Shown here piece after piece: positions 21,864-32,932 of a stretch of 64,000 nucleotides of DNA. The stretch is from assembly GCA_032871835.1 (NCBI GenBank), contig CM065296.1, positions 10,054,001 to 10,118,000 of the forward strand. Direction: 5' to 3'. The notes beneath the pieces were generated by a model. The model saw only the letters and a program-made list of their open reading frames with translations, made no database searches and was not told the DNA's origin. Each line of letters opens with the position of its first letter. The stretch's first letter is position 1. This DNA is from Dipteronia dyeriana. Lineage: Eukaryota; Streptophyta; Magnoliopsida; Sapindales; Sapindaceae. A program made the translations under genes and the position numbers.

Positions 21864-23748
21864 GTATAATTTTCTTCTTATTTTTGTTGAAACATTTTTT
21901 GATAGTAACTTTATAATTTTATGTTTAGACTTTAGATATTAAATGATAACAATTTTATTTAATTAGTTAGTTTATCAATTTTTGTGCATACTTAGTTAAT
22001 TTTAATATTATTGTTTAGTGTATCAAGATTTTGATGTTTAGTATTAATTTTAATATTTTTTATTAGTAAAATTAGAAATTTAATTTGTATTATTGAATTT
22101 AATTTTTTTAATAAGTAAATTATGAATTTTAAGTTTAGTAGTTAAGTTTAATTTTTTTGTTAGTAAATTATGAATTTTAAGTATAGTCGAAATATTTTAA
22201 TATTTTTTGTTAGTACATTAAGAATTTTAAGTGTAGTGGTTAATTTTAATATGTTTTGTTAATAAATTAAGATTTTTAAGTGTAGTATTTAATTTAATAT
22301 TTGTTGTTAGTAAATTTATCGAATTTAATTTGTAGTAGTGAATTTAATATTTTTTTTGTTAGTAAATTATGAATTTTAAGTGTAGTATAAACATTTTAAT
22401 ATTTTGTGTTAGTACATTATGGATTTTAAGTGTAGTGGTTAATTTTAATATGTTTTGTTAGTAAATTAAGATTTTTAAGTGTAGTATTTAATTTAATAAA
22501 TGTTGTTAGTACATTTATCAAATTTAATTTGTAGTAGTGAATTTAGTATTTTTTTTATTAGTAAATTATGAATTTTAAGTGTAGTAGAAACATTTTAATA
22601 TTTTGTGTTAGTACATTATGAATTTTAAGTGTAGTGGTTAATTTTAATATGTTTTGTTAGTAAATTAAGATTTTTAAGTGTTGTATTTAATTTAATATTT
22701 GTTGTTAGTAAATTTATTAAATTTAATTTGTAGCAGTGAATTTAATATTTTTTGTTAGTAAATTATGAATTTTAAGTGTAGTAGAAACATTTTAATATTT
22801 TATGTTAATAAATTATGAATTTTAAGTTTAGCAGTTAAGTTTAATTTTTTTGTTAGTAAATTATGATTTTTAAGTGTAGTAGAAATATTTTAATATTTTA
22901 TTTTAGTACATTATGAATTTTAAGTGTAGTGGTTAATTTTAATATATTTTGTTAGTAAATTAAGATTTTTAAGTATAGTATTAAATTTAATATTTTGTTG
23001 TTAGTAAATTTATCAAATTTAATTTTAGTAGTGAATTTAATATTTTTTTTGTTAGTAAATTATGAATTTTAAGTGTAGTAGAAACATTTTAATATTTTTT
23101 GTTAGTTCATTATGAATTTTAAGTGTAGTTGTTAATTTTAATATGTTTTGTTAGTATATTAAGATTTTTAAGTGTAGTGTTTAATTTAATATTTGTTGTT
23201 AGTAAATTTTTCAAATTTAATTTGTAGTAGTGAATTTAATATTTTTTTTAGTAAATTATGAATTTTAAATGTAGTAGAAACATTTTAATATTTTGTGTTA
23301 ATGCATTATAAATTTTAAGTTGAGCAGTTAAGTTTAATTTTTTTGTTTGTAAATTATAAATTTTAAGTGTAGTAGAAGCATTTTAATATTTTGTGTTAGT
23401 ACATTATGAATTTTAAGTATAGTGGTTAATATTTATATATTTTGTTAGTAAATTAAGATTTTTAAGCGTAGTATTTAATTTAATATTTGTTGTTAGTAAA
23501 TTTATCAATTTAATTTGTAGTAGTGAATTTAATATTTTTTGTTAGTAAATTATGAATTTTAAGTGTAGTAGAAACATTTTAATATTTTGTATTAGTATAC
23601 TATGAATTTTAAGTGTAGTGGTTAATTTTATGTTTTGTTAGTAAATATAGATTGTTAACGGTAGTAATTAATTTAAAATTATTTTGGTACTAAATATTGA
23701 TTTTTAATATGACTATTAATGACTATAGTGTTCATATTTATACTTCAG
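21864..23748 (+). repeat. Minisatellite-filled intron of the hAT transposase
   Basis: The donor AAG|GTATAA and acceptor TACTTCAG| bracket the segment. From about 22130 it is built of roughly 40-bp monomers (GTTAGTAAATTATGAATTTT then AAGTGTAGTAG) organised in a higher-order unit of about 200 bp: the GTAGTGGTTAATTTTAATAT monomer recurs near 22230, 22433, 22634, 22930, 23126 and 23410. Confidence 0.8.
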
Positions 23749-23751
23749 AAA

Positions 23752-25832
23752 ATGAATCATAACCAACAGTTTTATTTTCTGAACTGTTTGAACATGCTTA
23801 ACGATGAATTTGATATTTTAGAGCTGACCTATACTCAAGCGGGACCTTCTGGTTCCGCCGTTACATCAACATCACGTCCCAGAAAATTAACATCAGGTTT
23901 GTGACAGTGTTTCAACATAGTCCAAATGACACTCTCAGACGGGACGTCCAAGCTTAGAGCTAAATGTAAGTTTTGTCATAAGGATTATGTCACAAGTAGG
24001 AAGGGAACCGGACATTTGAGATGGCATATGTACAAATGTATGCCTGCACATGGACATATAGACACTACAACCCAGACACAACTACAACGGCATCCAGACT
24101 GGTCCGTTACGACGTGGCAGTTCGACGCCATGCACGCTAGAGAGTGCTTGGCACGATACATTGCACAAACTGATCAATGATTAGTGTTGATGACAGTCCA
24201 TTTTATAAAGAATTAATCACATCTGCATATAACCCCCAATTTGAACCTGTTTCTAGAACCACCACTAGAAGTGATTTGATAAGATTATTTGAAACCCAAA
24301 GAGATGACTTGATTGCTGATATACAACATTTAAGTGTCTTTGTTGCATTAACTTCTGATATTTGGAATGCATGTTCCAAACAAAACTATTTATGTGTCAC
24401 AAGACACTATATAGATTCTGAATGGAGGATAACAAAAAGAATTATGGGTTTTCGTCATATGGATTTTGCACATACCACAGAAAATATTTGTAATGTCATT
24501 TTTTCTATTTTAGAAACTTATGAAATCACGCATCGCATCTTTTCTATCACATTAGATAATGCATCTGCAAATACTAACACTATTGCATTGTTTGTTGTAA
24601 GAAATATCCCGCAAGATGGAGTTATTTCTTTCATCAACGATGCGCATGTCATATTATAAATTTAGTTGTACCAACTGGTTTAAAGCTGGTAAGCGACCAA
24701 ATAGATCGCATCAGAAATGCCATTTCTTGGATTTACAGTTCTAATCCTACATTCAGTAAACTTAAGGGACACTGTAAATTAAACGGTCTCAAACCCTGAA
24801 GATTCCAAACTGATATACTGGTAATATGGAACTCTACTTACTTAATGTTGGAAAATTGTTTGGATTATGATACAACCATTACATATTTTTATAACATGAA
24901 ATTAGCTAAAACTGGTCGTTCTGAAACAAAAGCACTTACCACAGATGATTGGTATGTGGCAAGGGTTTTTGTTCAAATTTTAAAGATTTTTTACAATGTC
25001 ATTGTAACACTTTCTAGGGTCTATTACCCTACATCTTCCCAGGCAATCCATCAGATAGTGGAAATGTCCGAAGTGTTAAACAGTTACAGAGAATATGAAT
25101 ATCTAGGCGCTGCAATTGTTACCATGGAGACAAAGTTGAAAAAATATTGGACTAACATTCTTCTACTTTATGCCTTAAGTCTTATAGTAGATCCTATGGT
25201 TAAATTATCTGGTTTAGAAGTTTTGCTTGAGTTTATTGGTACTAAGTTATCAATAAATTATTCAGAACAAGTTAATGGCATTTGAACCAAGTTGTTAAAG
25301 ATTTTTCGTATTTATGAGAGCAAGTTTGGCAACATTGACACCCCCCAATCAACACAACCGGTGACAAAGCAGAAGCAAACAAGTTGGAGCCTTCTGAAAT
25401 GGTGAAAAAATGACAAACCAGCAAGTACTTCTTCAGGGAAAAGATTTGGCCCATCTTCTTGTACTGAAGTGATTATGTACCTTGAAGCACAGTTCGATGC
25501 TGTTGAAGACAATGAAGAGTTTGATTTGTTGTTATGGTGGAAGACCTATACGTACATGTATCCAGTTCTATCACATTTAGCACGTGATGTACTGGTTATT
25601 CCTGTGTCAACTGTGTTTTCAGAGCTTTCACCACCAGTGGAAGCATAATTGAACCAAAAAGAAGCTGTTTGTCTCCGGATATGGTGGAGGTATTAACATG
25701 CCTTCGGGGATTGGGAGCATGGTAAAAAAATGTTACAAAATCAAATGGTAGATAAAGAACTTATTCTAAATTTCAACAATCTATATATTGATGAGCCTTC
25801 CGGTAGTGGCCAAGGCCAGAACTATATTATAT
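23752..25832 (+). pseudogene. hAT transposase (BED finger + dimerisation domain), degraded
   Basis: The protein begins MNHNQQFYFLNCLNMLNDEF right after the intron acceptor. A BED zinc finger follows (CKFCHKDYVTSRKGTGHLRW, Cys pair then H-x4-C), then the catalytic RNase-H-like region (LTSDIWNACSKQNYLCVTRH, SITLDNASANTNTIALF), a WNSTYLMLENCLDYD-like stretch and the C-terminal hAT dimerisation domain (EFDLLLWWKTYTYMYPVLSH, ARDVLVIPVSTVFSE). Lesions include TGA at 23902-23904, a frameshift near 24177, one near 24645, and stops after VNGI (about 25284) and PVEA (about 25647). It would excise and reinsert the element in the nucleus; it cannot be active. Confidence 0.85.
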
Positions 25833-25882
25833 TATTACATGTGTATTTACTTGTAAGTTGTAATACGATTGCACTCTTTTTC

Positions 25883-25923
25883 CCTTACCAAATGTTTATC
25901 CCACTGAGTTTTTCATGGTAAGG
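25883..25923 (+). promoter_or_regulatory. Stem-loop 3' of the hAT A transposase
   Basis: CCTTACCA (25883-25890) pairs with TGGTAAGG (25916-25923) around a loop containing TTTATCCCACTGAGTTTTTC, followed by TTTTTAA. The same 41-nt structure follows the second transposase fragment, with one base pair changed C-G to T-A. Confidence 0.7.
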
Positions 25924-25945
25924 TTTTTAAAGATATTAATCAGTT

Positions 25946-27222
25946 TGTTTTGAATTCAAACTTTTTAAATTTAAAATTAAATATCTAATTTAATAAAAAT
26001 AAAATAATCAAATTATCTTATCTTCAAAAAATTTAATATCAATCAACACCCTTCAACTAATGATTAATTACATAATTAAAATTTTTAATTATTTAATTAA
26101 CATAATCATTATCATTCATTAATTAAATAATCTCATTATTCAATTAATTTCCGAATAAATACGTGTTACTTTCACAACACAGTTAATTGGACAATCCAAC
26201 TAATTAACCGTGACCCTTGTTACCTAAATCGATCAGGCTAGAAAGGGGACGTAATGGACCCGCAATATTTTGAGCTCCAATAATCATCAGAATCAATAAT
26301 TAAACTCTTTAATTAATATTCATTGATTATTAACTTCAGTATTATTCCACTAAAATCCCGAAGCTGCACTCTCTCAATTGCAGATGCCTTTTCACAGACC
26401 GATACAATTCAGTGTTCGTCGATATAGCTATTATATATGGTGTGATCCTCCATAGTAGTTCATAATTAAAGATGGGTCATAATATCCGTTATACCCCTCT
26501 AATTACATATATCCTTTAAGTACCGTTGATTCTCTAATGGACAATAAATCATATTTCTTCACGGAATTAGGAGAGTGCTCATATGGTCCAAGCCTCAAAT
26601 CAACCCTTAAGGGAACAACCATTTACTTCTCACAAGAAGGAGTGGATTCCACTATTGTGTACAAACCTTCCCAGCCACAAGCCAAACCGCAATCCCAACA
26701 TACGAAGCATATTGATGGGGAACTGCATTCGACTTCACCCACGGTATATCAAATACCACGACCTAACCTAAAGGAGTCAATAAGACACTTAGGATTAAGA
26801 TCACCCACATATAGTCATCATTAGTTGATATATATGAATCTCATTAGTAAATGAATCTTGATGAGAGATTCATGTAGATCATTGCCCAGTCCTATATGAT
26901 CACATCATACAAGGTGCCTCCATTCTCATATCTCATATGAATGATTCAGAATAGAATCACCGTACATTACGAAATTGACCACAGCTATAGACTAACTGCA
27001 AATAAAGTACTCAGCTTTATTTGCTATATATGGACCCTTTAGATTGCACGTCTCTTACTGTATCTATCTGTATATGACACTCATATACACAGTTTGAGAT
27101 TACATCCGACAATCTAGGATGTTAATATGTACAAGTTATAAAGTAAACAACACAACAAGAATGAATAGAACTTTTCTTTTTATTTATTTACAAATTATAT
27201 ATTTAGGGCATAATCCCCAACA
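25946..27222 (-). mobile_element. Long Copia-type LTR, minus orientation
   Basis: The right border on the minus strand reads TGTTGGGGATTATGCCCTAA, a common start of long plant Copia LTRs; the other end is probably TGTTTTGAATTC on the plus strand (25946). No PBS, polypurine tract or coding region adjoins it, so it behaves as a solo LTR. The flanks do not match (CAGTT on the left, TCGTC on the right), so no target duplication: its two sides come from different insertions (see findings). ORFs inside are not genes. Confidence 0.7.
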
Positions 27223-27624
27223 TCGTCTTCATCCTAAGCTCCACGAGCGGCTGCAACTTCCAGTGCCAAACTGATCAGGTTCCTTGAAGCTCAGTTCAAT
27301 TCATTTGAAAACATGGATGAATTTGATCTGCTGTTATAGTAGAAGACCTATACCTACAGATATCCAATACTGTTACACCTAGCACGTGATGTACTCGTTA
27401 TCCCCGTGTCCACTGTTTCTTCAGAACAAACATTCAGCACAAGTTGACATATAATTAAACCAAGAAGAAGTTCTTTATCTCTAGAGATAGTTGAGGTATT
27501 AACATGCCTTTGGGATTGGGAGCATGCTCGAAAGAGGATGCAAAATGAAATGATTGACCAAGAACTTCTTCAAAATTTCTCCAATTTATATGTGGATGAG
27601 GGTTCCGGTAGTAACCAGGTCTAG
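27223..27624 (+). pseudogene. hAT transposase C-terminal fragment (second copy)
   Basis: It overlaps in content with the end of the copy at 23752-25832: FLEAQFNSFENMDEFDLLL, then KTYTYRYPILLHLARDVLVI, then EVLTCLWDWEHARKRMQNEM, ending GSGSNQV and TAG at 27622-27624. Two adjacent stops follow DLLL and another follows FSTS. It is a duplicate of the dimerisation domain from a diverged copy, not a continuation of the first. Confidence 0.82.
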
Positions 27625-27674
27625 GCCTAGATTATACATGTACATTTACTTGTAATACGATTGTACGCTTTTTC

Positions 27675-27715
27675 CCTTATCAAGCTTTTATCCCACTGGG
27701 TTTTTCTTGATAAGG
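27675..27715 (+). promoter_or_regulatory. Stem-loop 3' of the hAT B transposase
   Basis: CCTTATCAAG (27675-27684) pairs perfectly with CTTGATAAGG (27706-27715) around a loop with TTTATCCCACTGGGTTTTT. Same size and place as the stem-loop at 25883-25923. Confidence 0.72.
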
Positions 27716-28118
27716 TTTTTAAAGAGACAATCATTTGATACTGAAAATATGAATAAATAAATAATTCTTCATTTCATATTTTCATAATTTCATCTATTTT
27801 TTATGTTCTTTAATCTTTAATCTTTATTTATTCTTTGAATTATTTTATTTAATAAAATAATAAATCTATTGATTTTCTACATTTTTTTACTAGACTAAAA
27901 TAATAAATAAGCTAAACAAATTAGAATTAAAAATACAAATATTTAAATACTTAAAAAATTAAATTGAAATAAAAAATTGAAAATTGGTCTGCGCCTAGCC
28001 TATTTTGGCATGCTTGAGCCGGCACAGGGGCCGACACGGCCCTATCAGCCCACCAGGGATGTGCTGACGTGCCGTGCCAAGCCTAAATGTGCCAGGACGG
28101 TCCCCTTTTACAGCATTA

Positions 28119-28561
28119 GTCAAGATATTGAAGATGGGATAAATCTCCAAGTTGTGGAGGAATCATTCCATGAAATAGAGCAGTAGATAGAATGAGAAAT
28201 CTTAAATTCTGCATAGAACCAAAAAATCTATGAATTTGAGTCCCTTGAAAATCATTTAAGCTCAAGTACTCCAAGTGAGTCAAATGCTTCAAAGCAAGCA
28301 AAGATGGAATTATCTTACTACCCAACTGAGATGGATTTTGAACTCTGAGTTGAAGGACATGGCTTGTGAAGTTGTGGCAGACAATTAACACCAACTCAGT
28401 TGCAACATTAATTTCCATCACCAATCCAAGATGCAAGCCGATTGACAGGGTTGAGATCCTGCTTGAAGTTTAAAAGCACTTGTTTCTCACTCTCAAATCT
28501 CATTGTTGACGGTTGCTAAGAAAAGTAACTCAAAGAAAACAATTGCAGCAACAACACTCAT
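28119..28561 (-). pseudogene. RLP 5' exon fragment, copy R9 (best preserved)
   Basis: The minus strand starts at ATG 28561: MSVVAAIVFFELLFLATVN (signal peptide), then after a one-base shift ESEKQVLLNFKQDL and LASWIGDGN with TAA where the first Cys is expected. The frame then gives NFTSHVLQLRVQNPSQLGSK, LALKHLTHLEYLSLNDFQGT and LFHGMIPPQLGDLSHLQYLD, ending at the hAT target site. This is the LRR N-terminal cap plus two to three repeats of a plasma-membrane RLP. Unlike other copies, its upstream flank continues into unique DNA (AAAAAAAGAAATGTGTACG) rather than minisatellite, so it may be the right edge of the original locus. Confidence 0.78.
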
Positions 28562-28814
28562 CGTGCCATGGACTTTGTATTTGAAATTATCAAAAAAAGA
28601 AATGTGTACGATAAGGTTATCAGCAGTGTGCTATTGGAAAATTCGATATTAGCTCCAATAAATTTTCCATTATGAAGACTTGCGATTTGATTGTTGTAGA
28701 AACATTTATGAACACTTGTGATCGATGTTGCCTAAAGGTCCCATTATGAATCGATGGAAATAATTATATCTTTGACTCTTTTACTCATAAGTCTTGTAAT
28801 TCAAGTTGTCAAAA

Positions 28815-29265
28815 CATGCGGGCATGGTCTTTATGGCACGGCCGCCTTATTGTGCCGTGTTATGACGGTACGTTAAGGAGTCGTGTCATGCCAGGTATAG
28901 TCCTAATGGGTCGAGCCGGTATGATGTATCTTGTCGATTCGCTGAGCTAACAACAGTCCAGTCCGTTTTATTTTATTTTTTAAGGTTTAAAGTTTAAGTT
29001 TTTTTTAAAAAGAATTTAAGAAAGTACTAAATTTATTTGTTATAATATTACTTTTACGATTTAATATATGTATTTAAATTTGTAATTTGTTTATCTTATT
29101 TATTATTTTAATCTAATAAAATAAAATGTAAAAAATAGATAGATTTATTTAATAAAGTAATTTAAAGAATAAATAAAGATTTAAGCTTAAAGATGTAAGG
29201 AAATAAAAAATAGATGAAAATATGAAATGATGAATTTTTTATTTATTTAATATAATGTGTGTAAG
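28815..29265 (-). mobile_element. Inverted hAT 3'-end remnant
   Basis: The GC-rich block 28815-28960 (GGCACGGCCGCCTTATTGTG) resembles the hAT subterminal region. 29020-29260 matches, on the opposite strand, the AT-rich UTR at 27750-27960 (CATTTCATATTTTCAT with CTATTTTTTAT). A fragment of the same or a sister hAT lies here in reverse. Confidence 0.6.
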
Positions 29266-29295
29266 TGTAAGGACAAATGAATGTGACCCATTAAT

Positions 29296-29303
29296 ATGCA
29301 TAT

Positions 29304-29352
<49 letters not shown>

Positions 29353-29370
29353 CATATATATATAATATAA
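29296..29370. repeat. TA/TACA microsatellite
   Basis: TACATACATACATA followed by about 18 TA units. Confidence 0.9.
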
Positions 29371-30160
29371 ATATATTAGGGGTGAATTCATACAGAGCTA
29401 AAAAATTTATTAGTTAATTATTTTTAACCATCAATCGTTTTTATCATTTTTGACCGGTTTTGGATAAAATTACTCTTAAATCTTACTTCACCCGATAAAG
29501 TTACATGTCATTTGATTCCAAATTACATGCGAGTTGATTTTTCAAGTTACATGTCAGTTAAGTTCTAAATCACATATTAATTGACTTTCAATTTACTTAT
29601 CAATAATTTTCAAGTTAAATGTTAATTAATTTCTAAATTTTTAGGTGAGTGAAGTAAAAATAAAATAGAGAACAATCTTGACTGTTCAAGACTAAAAGTA
29701 ATAAATATAATAAAATATAAATTTATGGCTAAAAACAAAAAACCAACAATTTTTTTAATTATTTCTTGTAATTTTCTCTCCCTCACTCTTTATACTTTAA
29801 CGGGTCACATTCAAATGAGTATGGTCAATTTTTTTTTAAAAAATGAGTATGTTCTATTGTTGTGGACTTTCGTGTGTTGTCTGTTATATAATGCTTCTTC
29901 TGTTTCCATCTCTTCCTCATTTCTTATCTCCATTTGACATTTAAATAGTGCAGATTCATTTTTTTTTTCTTGTGAAATATTGGAGATTCTCATATATTTA
30001 ATTATATCAAAATTCAAAATTCACTGTCATATAATTGAAAAAAGAAAAAAAGTTATTAGCTTGCAGAATAAATGGCTTCTATAAGTCGGATCCCATATAA
30101 TTAGAACTATATAATTTTTATTAGTAAATCATGTTATATTAAAAAAATTAAGGTCATGAC
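29371..30160. other. AT-rich stretch, nothing recognised
   Basis: No coding region, RNA gene or terminal repeat is supported. A short direct-repeat feel (TTACATGT.A.TTGATTT variants, 29500-29620) is too weak to call. Confidence 0.5.
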
Positions 30161-32472
30161 TAGGGATGGCAATGGGTCGGGTTCGGGTCGGATCCTACCA
30201 GACCCAGACCCATAAAAAAAATTAGACCCAGACCCAGACCCAGACCCATGAAGATTTTCGGGTTCGAGACCCGTGGGTCTACAAGAGACCCAGACCCGCC
30301 CCGAGACCCACGAACCAGCGGACCCGTTTACCCGCAAAATATTTATTAAAACTATTTGTTTCCTTTCTATTTTTATTTTTACCTATTTAATTTTTAATGC
30401 GTGAATAATTAACTTAAATTGAAATAAAACAAAATAACAAAGACGATTGACTATTAAGTTGAGAATCGAAATAACCACACAAATCGAATCAATAATCCAT
30501 AAAAGTTATAAACCAATATTAAACATTACACAAATAGCATCATAAAACAAACACAACCAGTTTAAAATCAATAATCCATAAAAGTCATAAACCAACATTA
30601 AACATTACACAAATATCATCCTAAAACAAACACAACTAGTTTAAAATCAATAATCCATAAAAATCATAAACCAACATTAAACATTACACAAATATCATCC
30701 TAAAACAAACAAAACTAGTTTAAAATCAATGACATAACACATAAATCATTGACCATCAATGAATCAAGGACATTCATTCTTCATTTCCTCCACTGCTCCA
30801 CACTTCCAATTTCCAAAGTTCCATTCCATCAATCAAGTTTTTCACAATTAGTAACTTCATTATGACTTGAATGAGTAGGAATTGGAGTCGGTTGGTCTTG
30901 GTCTTGGGTAATACTTTTTGATGTCGACATTCTGTCGTAAAATGACAATAACTATATGTCAATAATTACTGATAGACAAGCAAAGGAAAAATTGTACAAA
31001 AACTGTCTATGGTGCAAAGAAACACAAGGGAAGAAACACAAAAACTGTCTTGGCTCTCAGATATGTGACTTCACTCTTTCAAACAATTATTCAAACTCAA
31101 CAAATATCTTGGAACTTTATTATATGGTGATGTCCATTTCATATACTTTGATGATAGAGTTCAGCTAAACAATTGCAAATGTATACTAAAACATTGAAAA
31201 TATTAATCAACCATAAGTCTCACTTATGGGGAGAGAAAAACATTTATGATTCCAGGCTTCCAGCATGATAAGGCAAATTATTTACTTAAGTGAACACGAA
31301 TTCATAGAAAAAAATAGAAAGAAGGTGACACAAATCATAAATTCTATTGCTGGAAGATAAATCAATAAACATAAACTAAAAACTGAACTAAAACTTCAAG
31401 ATTGACAAGAAAGTTGTCCATTTCTCCAAGATTACATTTACTAATCAAAACGTCTTCTTACAGCACTCGTTACTTTCACAGCGCACAACCAGGTATATCT
31501 ATTGGACTAAACATTGAAAATCACAACTCTTAAAGACTAGACTAAAACTTCAAGATTGACAAGAAAGTTGTCCATTTCTTCGTACCAGGGCATGTAAATT
31601 GCCTCTAGAGTTCAACCAAATTCTCCCAGATTACATTTACTAATCAAAGTGTCTTCTTACAACATTCACTTTCAAAGTGCACAACCAGGTATAATACCTT
31701 AAAAATCCAGAAGTAACTGAGGAAGAATTCTCTCCAAATGGGTTGCCTCAATCTTAATGACACTCTCCGCTTCAGCTAATGTAGCAGCACGAGTGCACGA
31801 CCCACGGCCTCTGCATTAACATAAAGGTTTTCAAAATTATTTTCATCGAATTTAGAGGGTTTGGCAGGCCATGTTTCACAATTCACAAATTCACAAATTC
31901 AAAATTCACAAATTCACAAATCCAGGACCACAACCCCATATAAAACTAATAAGAGCAAGTGCAAGAGAGAGAGAGATAGAGAGCTACGGACTTACGGCGG
32001 TGAATGGTGAGACTGGTGACCGATGAGCCGGTGAGCGGTGGAGCTGCAGGCTGTCCAAAGTTTGGACCTGACGGTGAGTAATGGAGCTGCAAGTGTGGTT
32101 TGTGGAAATTCAAAAGGTGGGAAGAAGAAAAGAAGATAAGAAAACTTGAGAAGAAAAGAAGATTGGTGGTCTGGTGGAGTGGTGGATACAGCTGCAAGAA
32201 GAAGAAAGAACACTGATGCAGTGATGCTGCGGCTACAAGAAAAAAAACAAGAAATTAAGTATAGTGAGTAGTAGAGTCAAACGGTGTAGTTTTGTATACC
32301 AATCGGGTCCACGGGTCCGGGTCGGGTATGTGGACTAAGACCCAGACCCGACCCGACCAGTATTCGGGTCTACTATATTGGACCCAGACCCGACCCGAGA
32401 CCGGATTGTGAAGACCCAGACCCGACCCATCAGGTTCGGTACTCGCGGGTCCGGGTACAATTACCATCCCTA
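30161..32472. mobile_element. Non-autonomous hAT with GGGTC-type subterminal repeats
   Basis: The termini TAGGGATGGCAATGGG and ...TTACCATCCCTA form inverted repeats. Flanks GTCATGAC (30153-30160) and GTCATTAC (32473-32480) are an 8-bp duplication with one mismatch. Both ends carry arrays of GACCCA/GGGTCG hexamers (30181-30325 and 32301-32455). No transposase is visible; the inside holds 79-bp tandem repeats and a diverged ~180-bp duplication (about 31388-31490 against 31550-31690). Confidence 0.85.
30490..30735. repeat. 79-bp tandem repeat, three copies
   Basis: CAATAATCCATAAAA recurs at 30490, 30569 and 30648, an exact 79-bp period, inside the hAT above. Confidence 0.88.
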
Positions 32473-32509
32473 GTCATTACTAGGTTTTCTTTCATATTAA
32501 TTAATTAAT

Positions 32510-32932
32510 TAATTAATTACAGTTTGTTAATCAGGTCTATCATTAACCAAGTCCAGTTTAGTTTCATGTGACACTCGATTGCATGTGTGAGATGTAAATT
32601 AATATAATTTATTAATTAATTACAGTTTGTTAATCAAGTCTATTATTGACCAAGTCCAGTTTAGTTTCATGTGACACTTGATTGCATGTGTGAGACGTAA
32701 ATTAATATAATTTATTAATTAATTACAGTTTGTTAATCAAGTCTATTATTGACCAAGTCCAGTTTAGTTTCATGTGACACTTGATTGCATGTGTGAGACG
32801 TAAATTAATATAATTTATTAATTAATTACAGGTTGTTAATCAAGTCCATCATTGACCAAGTTCAGTTTAGTTTCATGTTACACGCCATTGTATGTGTGAG
32901 ATGTAAATTAATATAATTAAAACCTTATATAT
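32510..32932. repeat. 103-bp minisatellite, four copies
   Basis: Units start at the AGTTTGTTAATCA motif at 32521, 32624, 32727 and 32830, an exact 103-bp period. The two central copies are nearly identical, showing recent duplication. It lies outside the preceding hAT. Confidence 0.9.

Larger units (their letters stand above)
21288..25945 (+). mobile_element. hAT element A (5' part of a chimeric hAT)
   Basis: It starts with TAGTGCTGTAAATATGGG, the family terminus, inserted in RLP copy R8. It has a GC-rich subterminal region, a TATAAATA box, a CT-rich non-coding first exon, a 1.9-kb minisatellite intron (21864-23748) and a transposase exon from 23752. The left flank is ATTGACAG. The 3' terminus reached at 28118 is followed by GTCAAGAT instead, so this 5' part is not joined to its own 3' end. 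Confidence 0.75.
27223..28118 (+). mobile_element. hAT element B, 3' part only
   Basis: It begins inside a hAT transposase exon right after the LTR and runs through the dimerisation domain, the 3' stem-loop, an AT-rich UTR and the GC-rich 3' subterminal region to TTTTACAGCATTA (28118). It is followed by GTCAAGAT (28119-28126), the RLP target site. Confidence 0.75.

Noticed and set aside
26537..26824. ORF inside the Copia LTR
   Set aside because: The segment is LTR sequence conserved as DNA; no domain, and LTRs of this group are non-coding.
29725..30017. Small opposing ORFs in AT-rich DNA
   Set aside because: No homology-like motifs, poor composition, chance length for such DNA.
30134..30337. 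ORF reading GSGSGSG at the left end of the non-autonomous hAT
   Set aside because: Product of the GGGTCT/GACCCA subterminal repeat.
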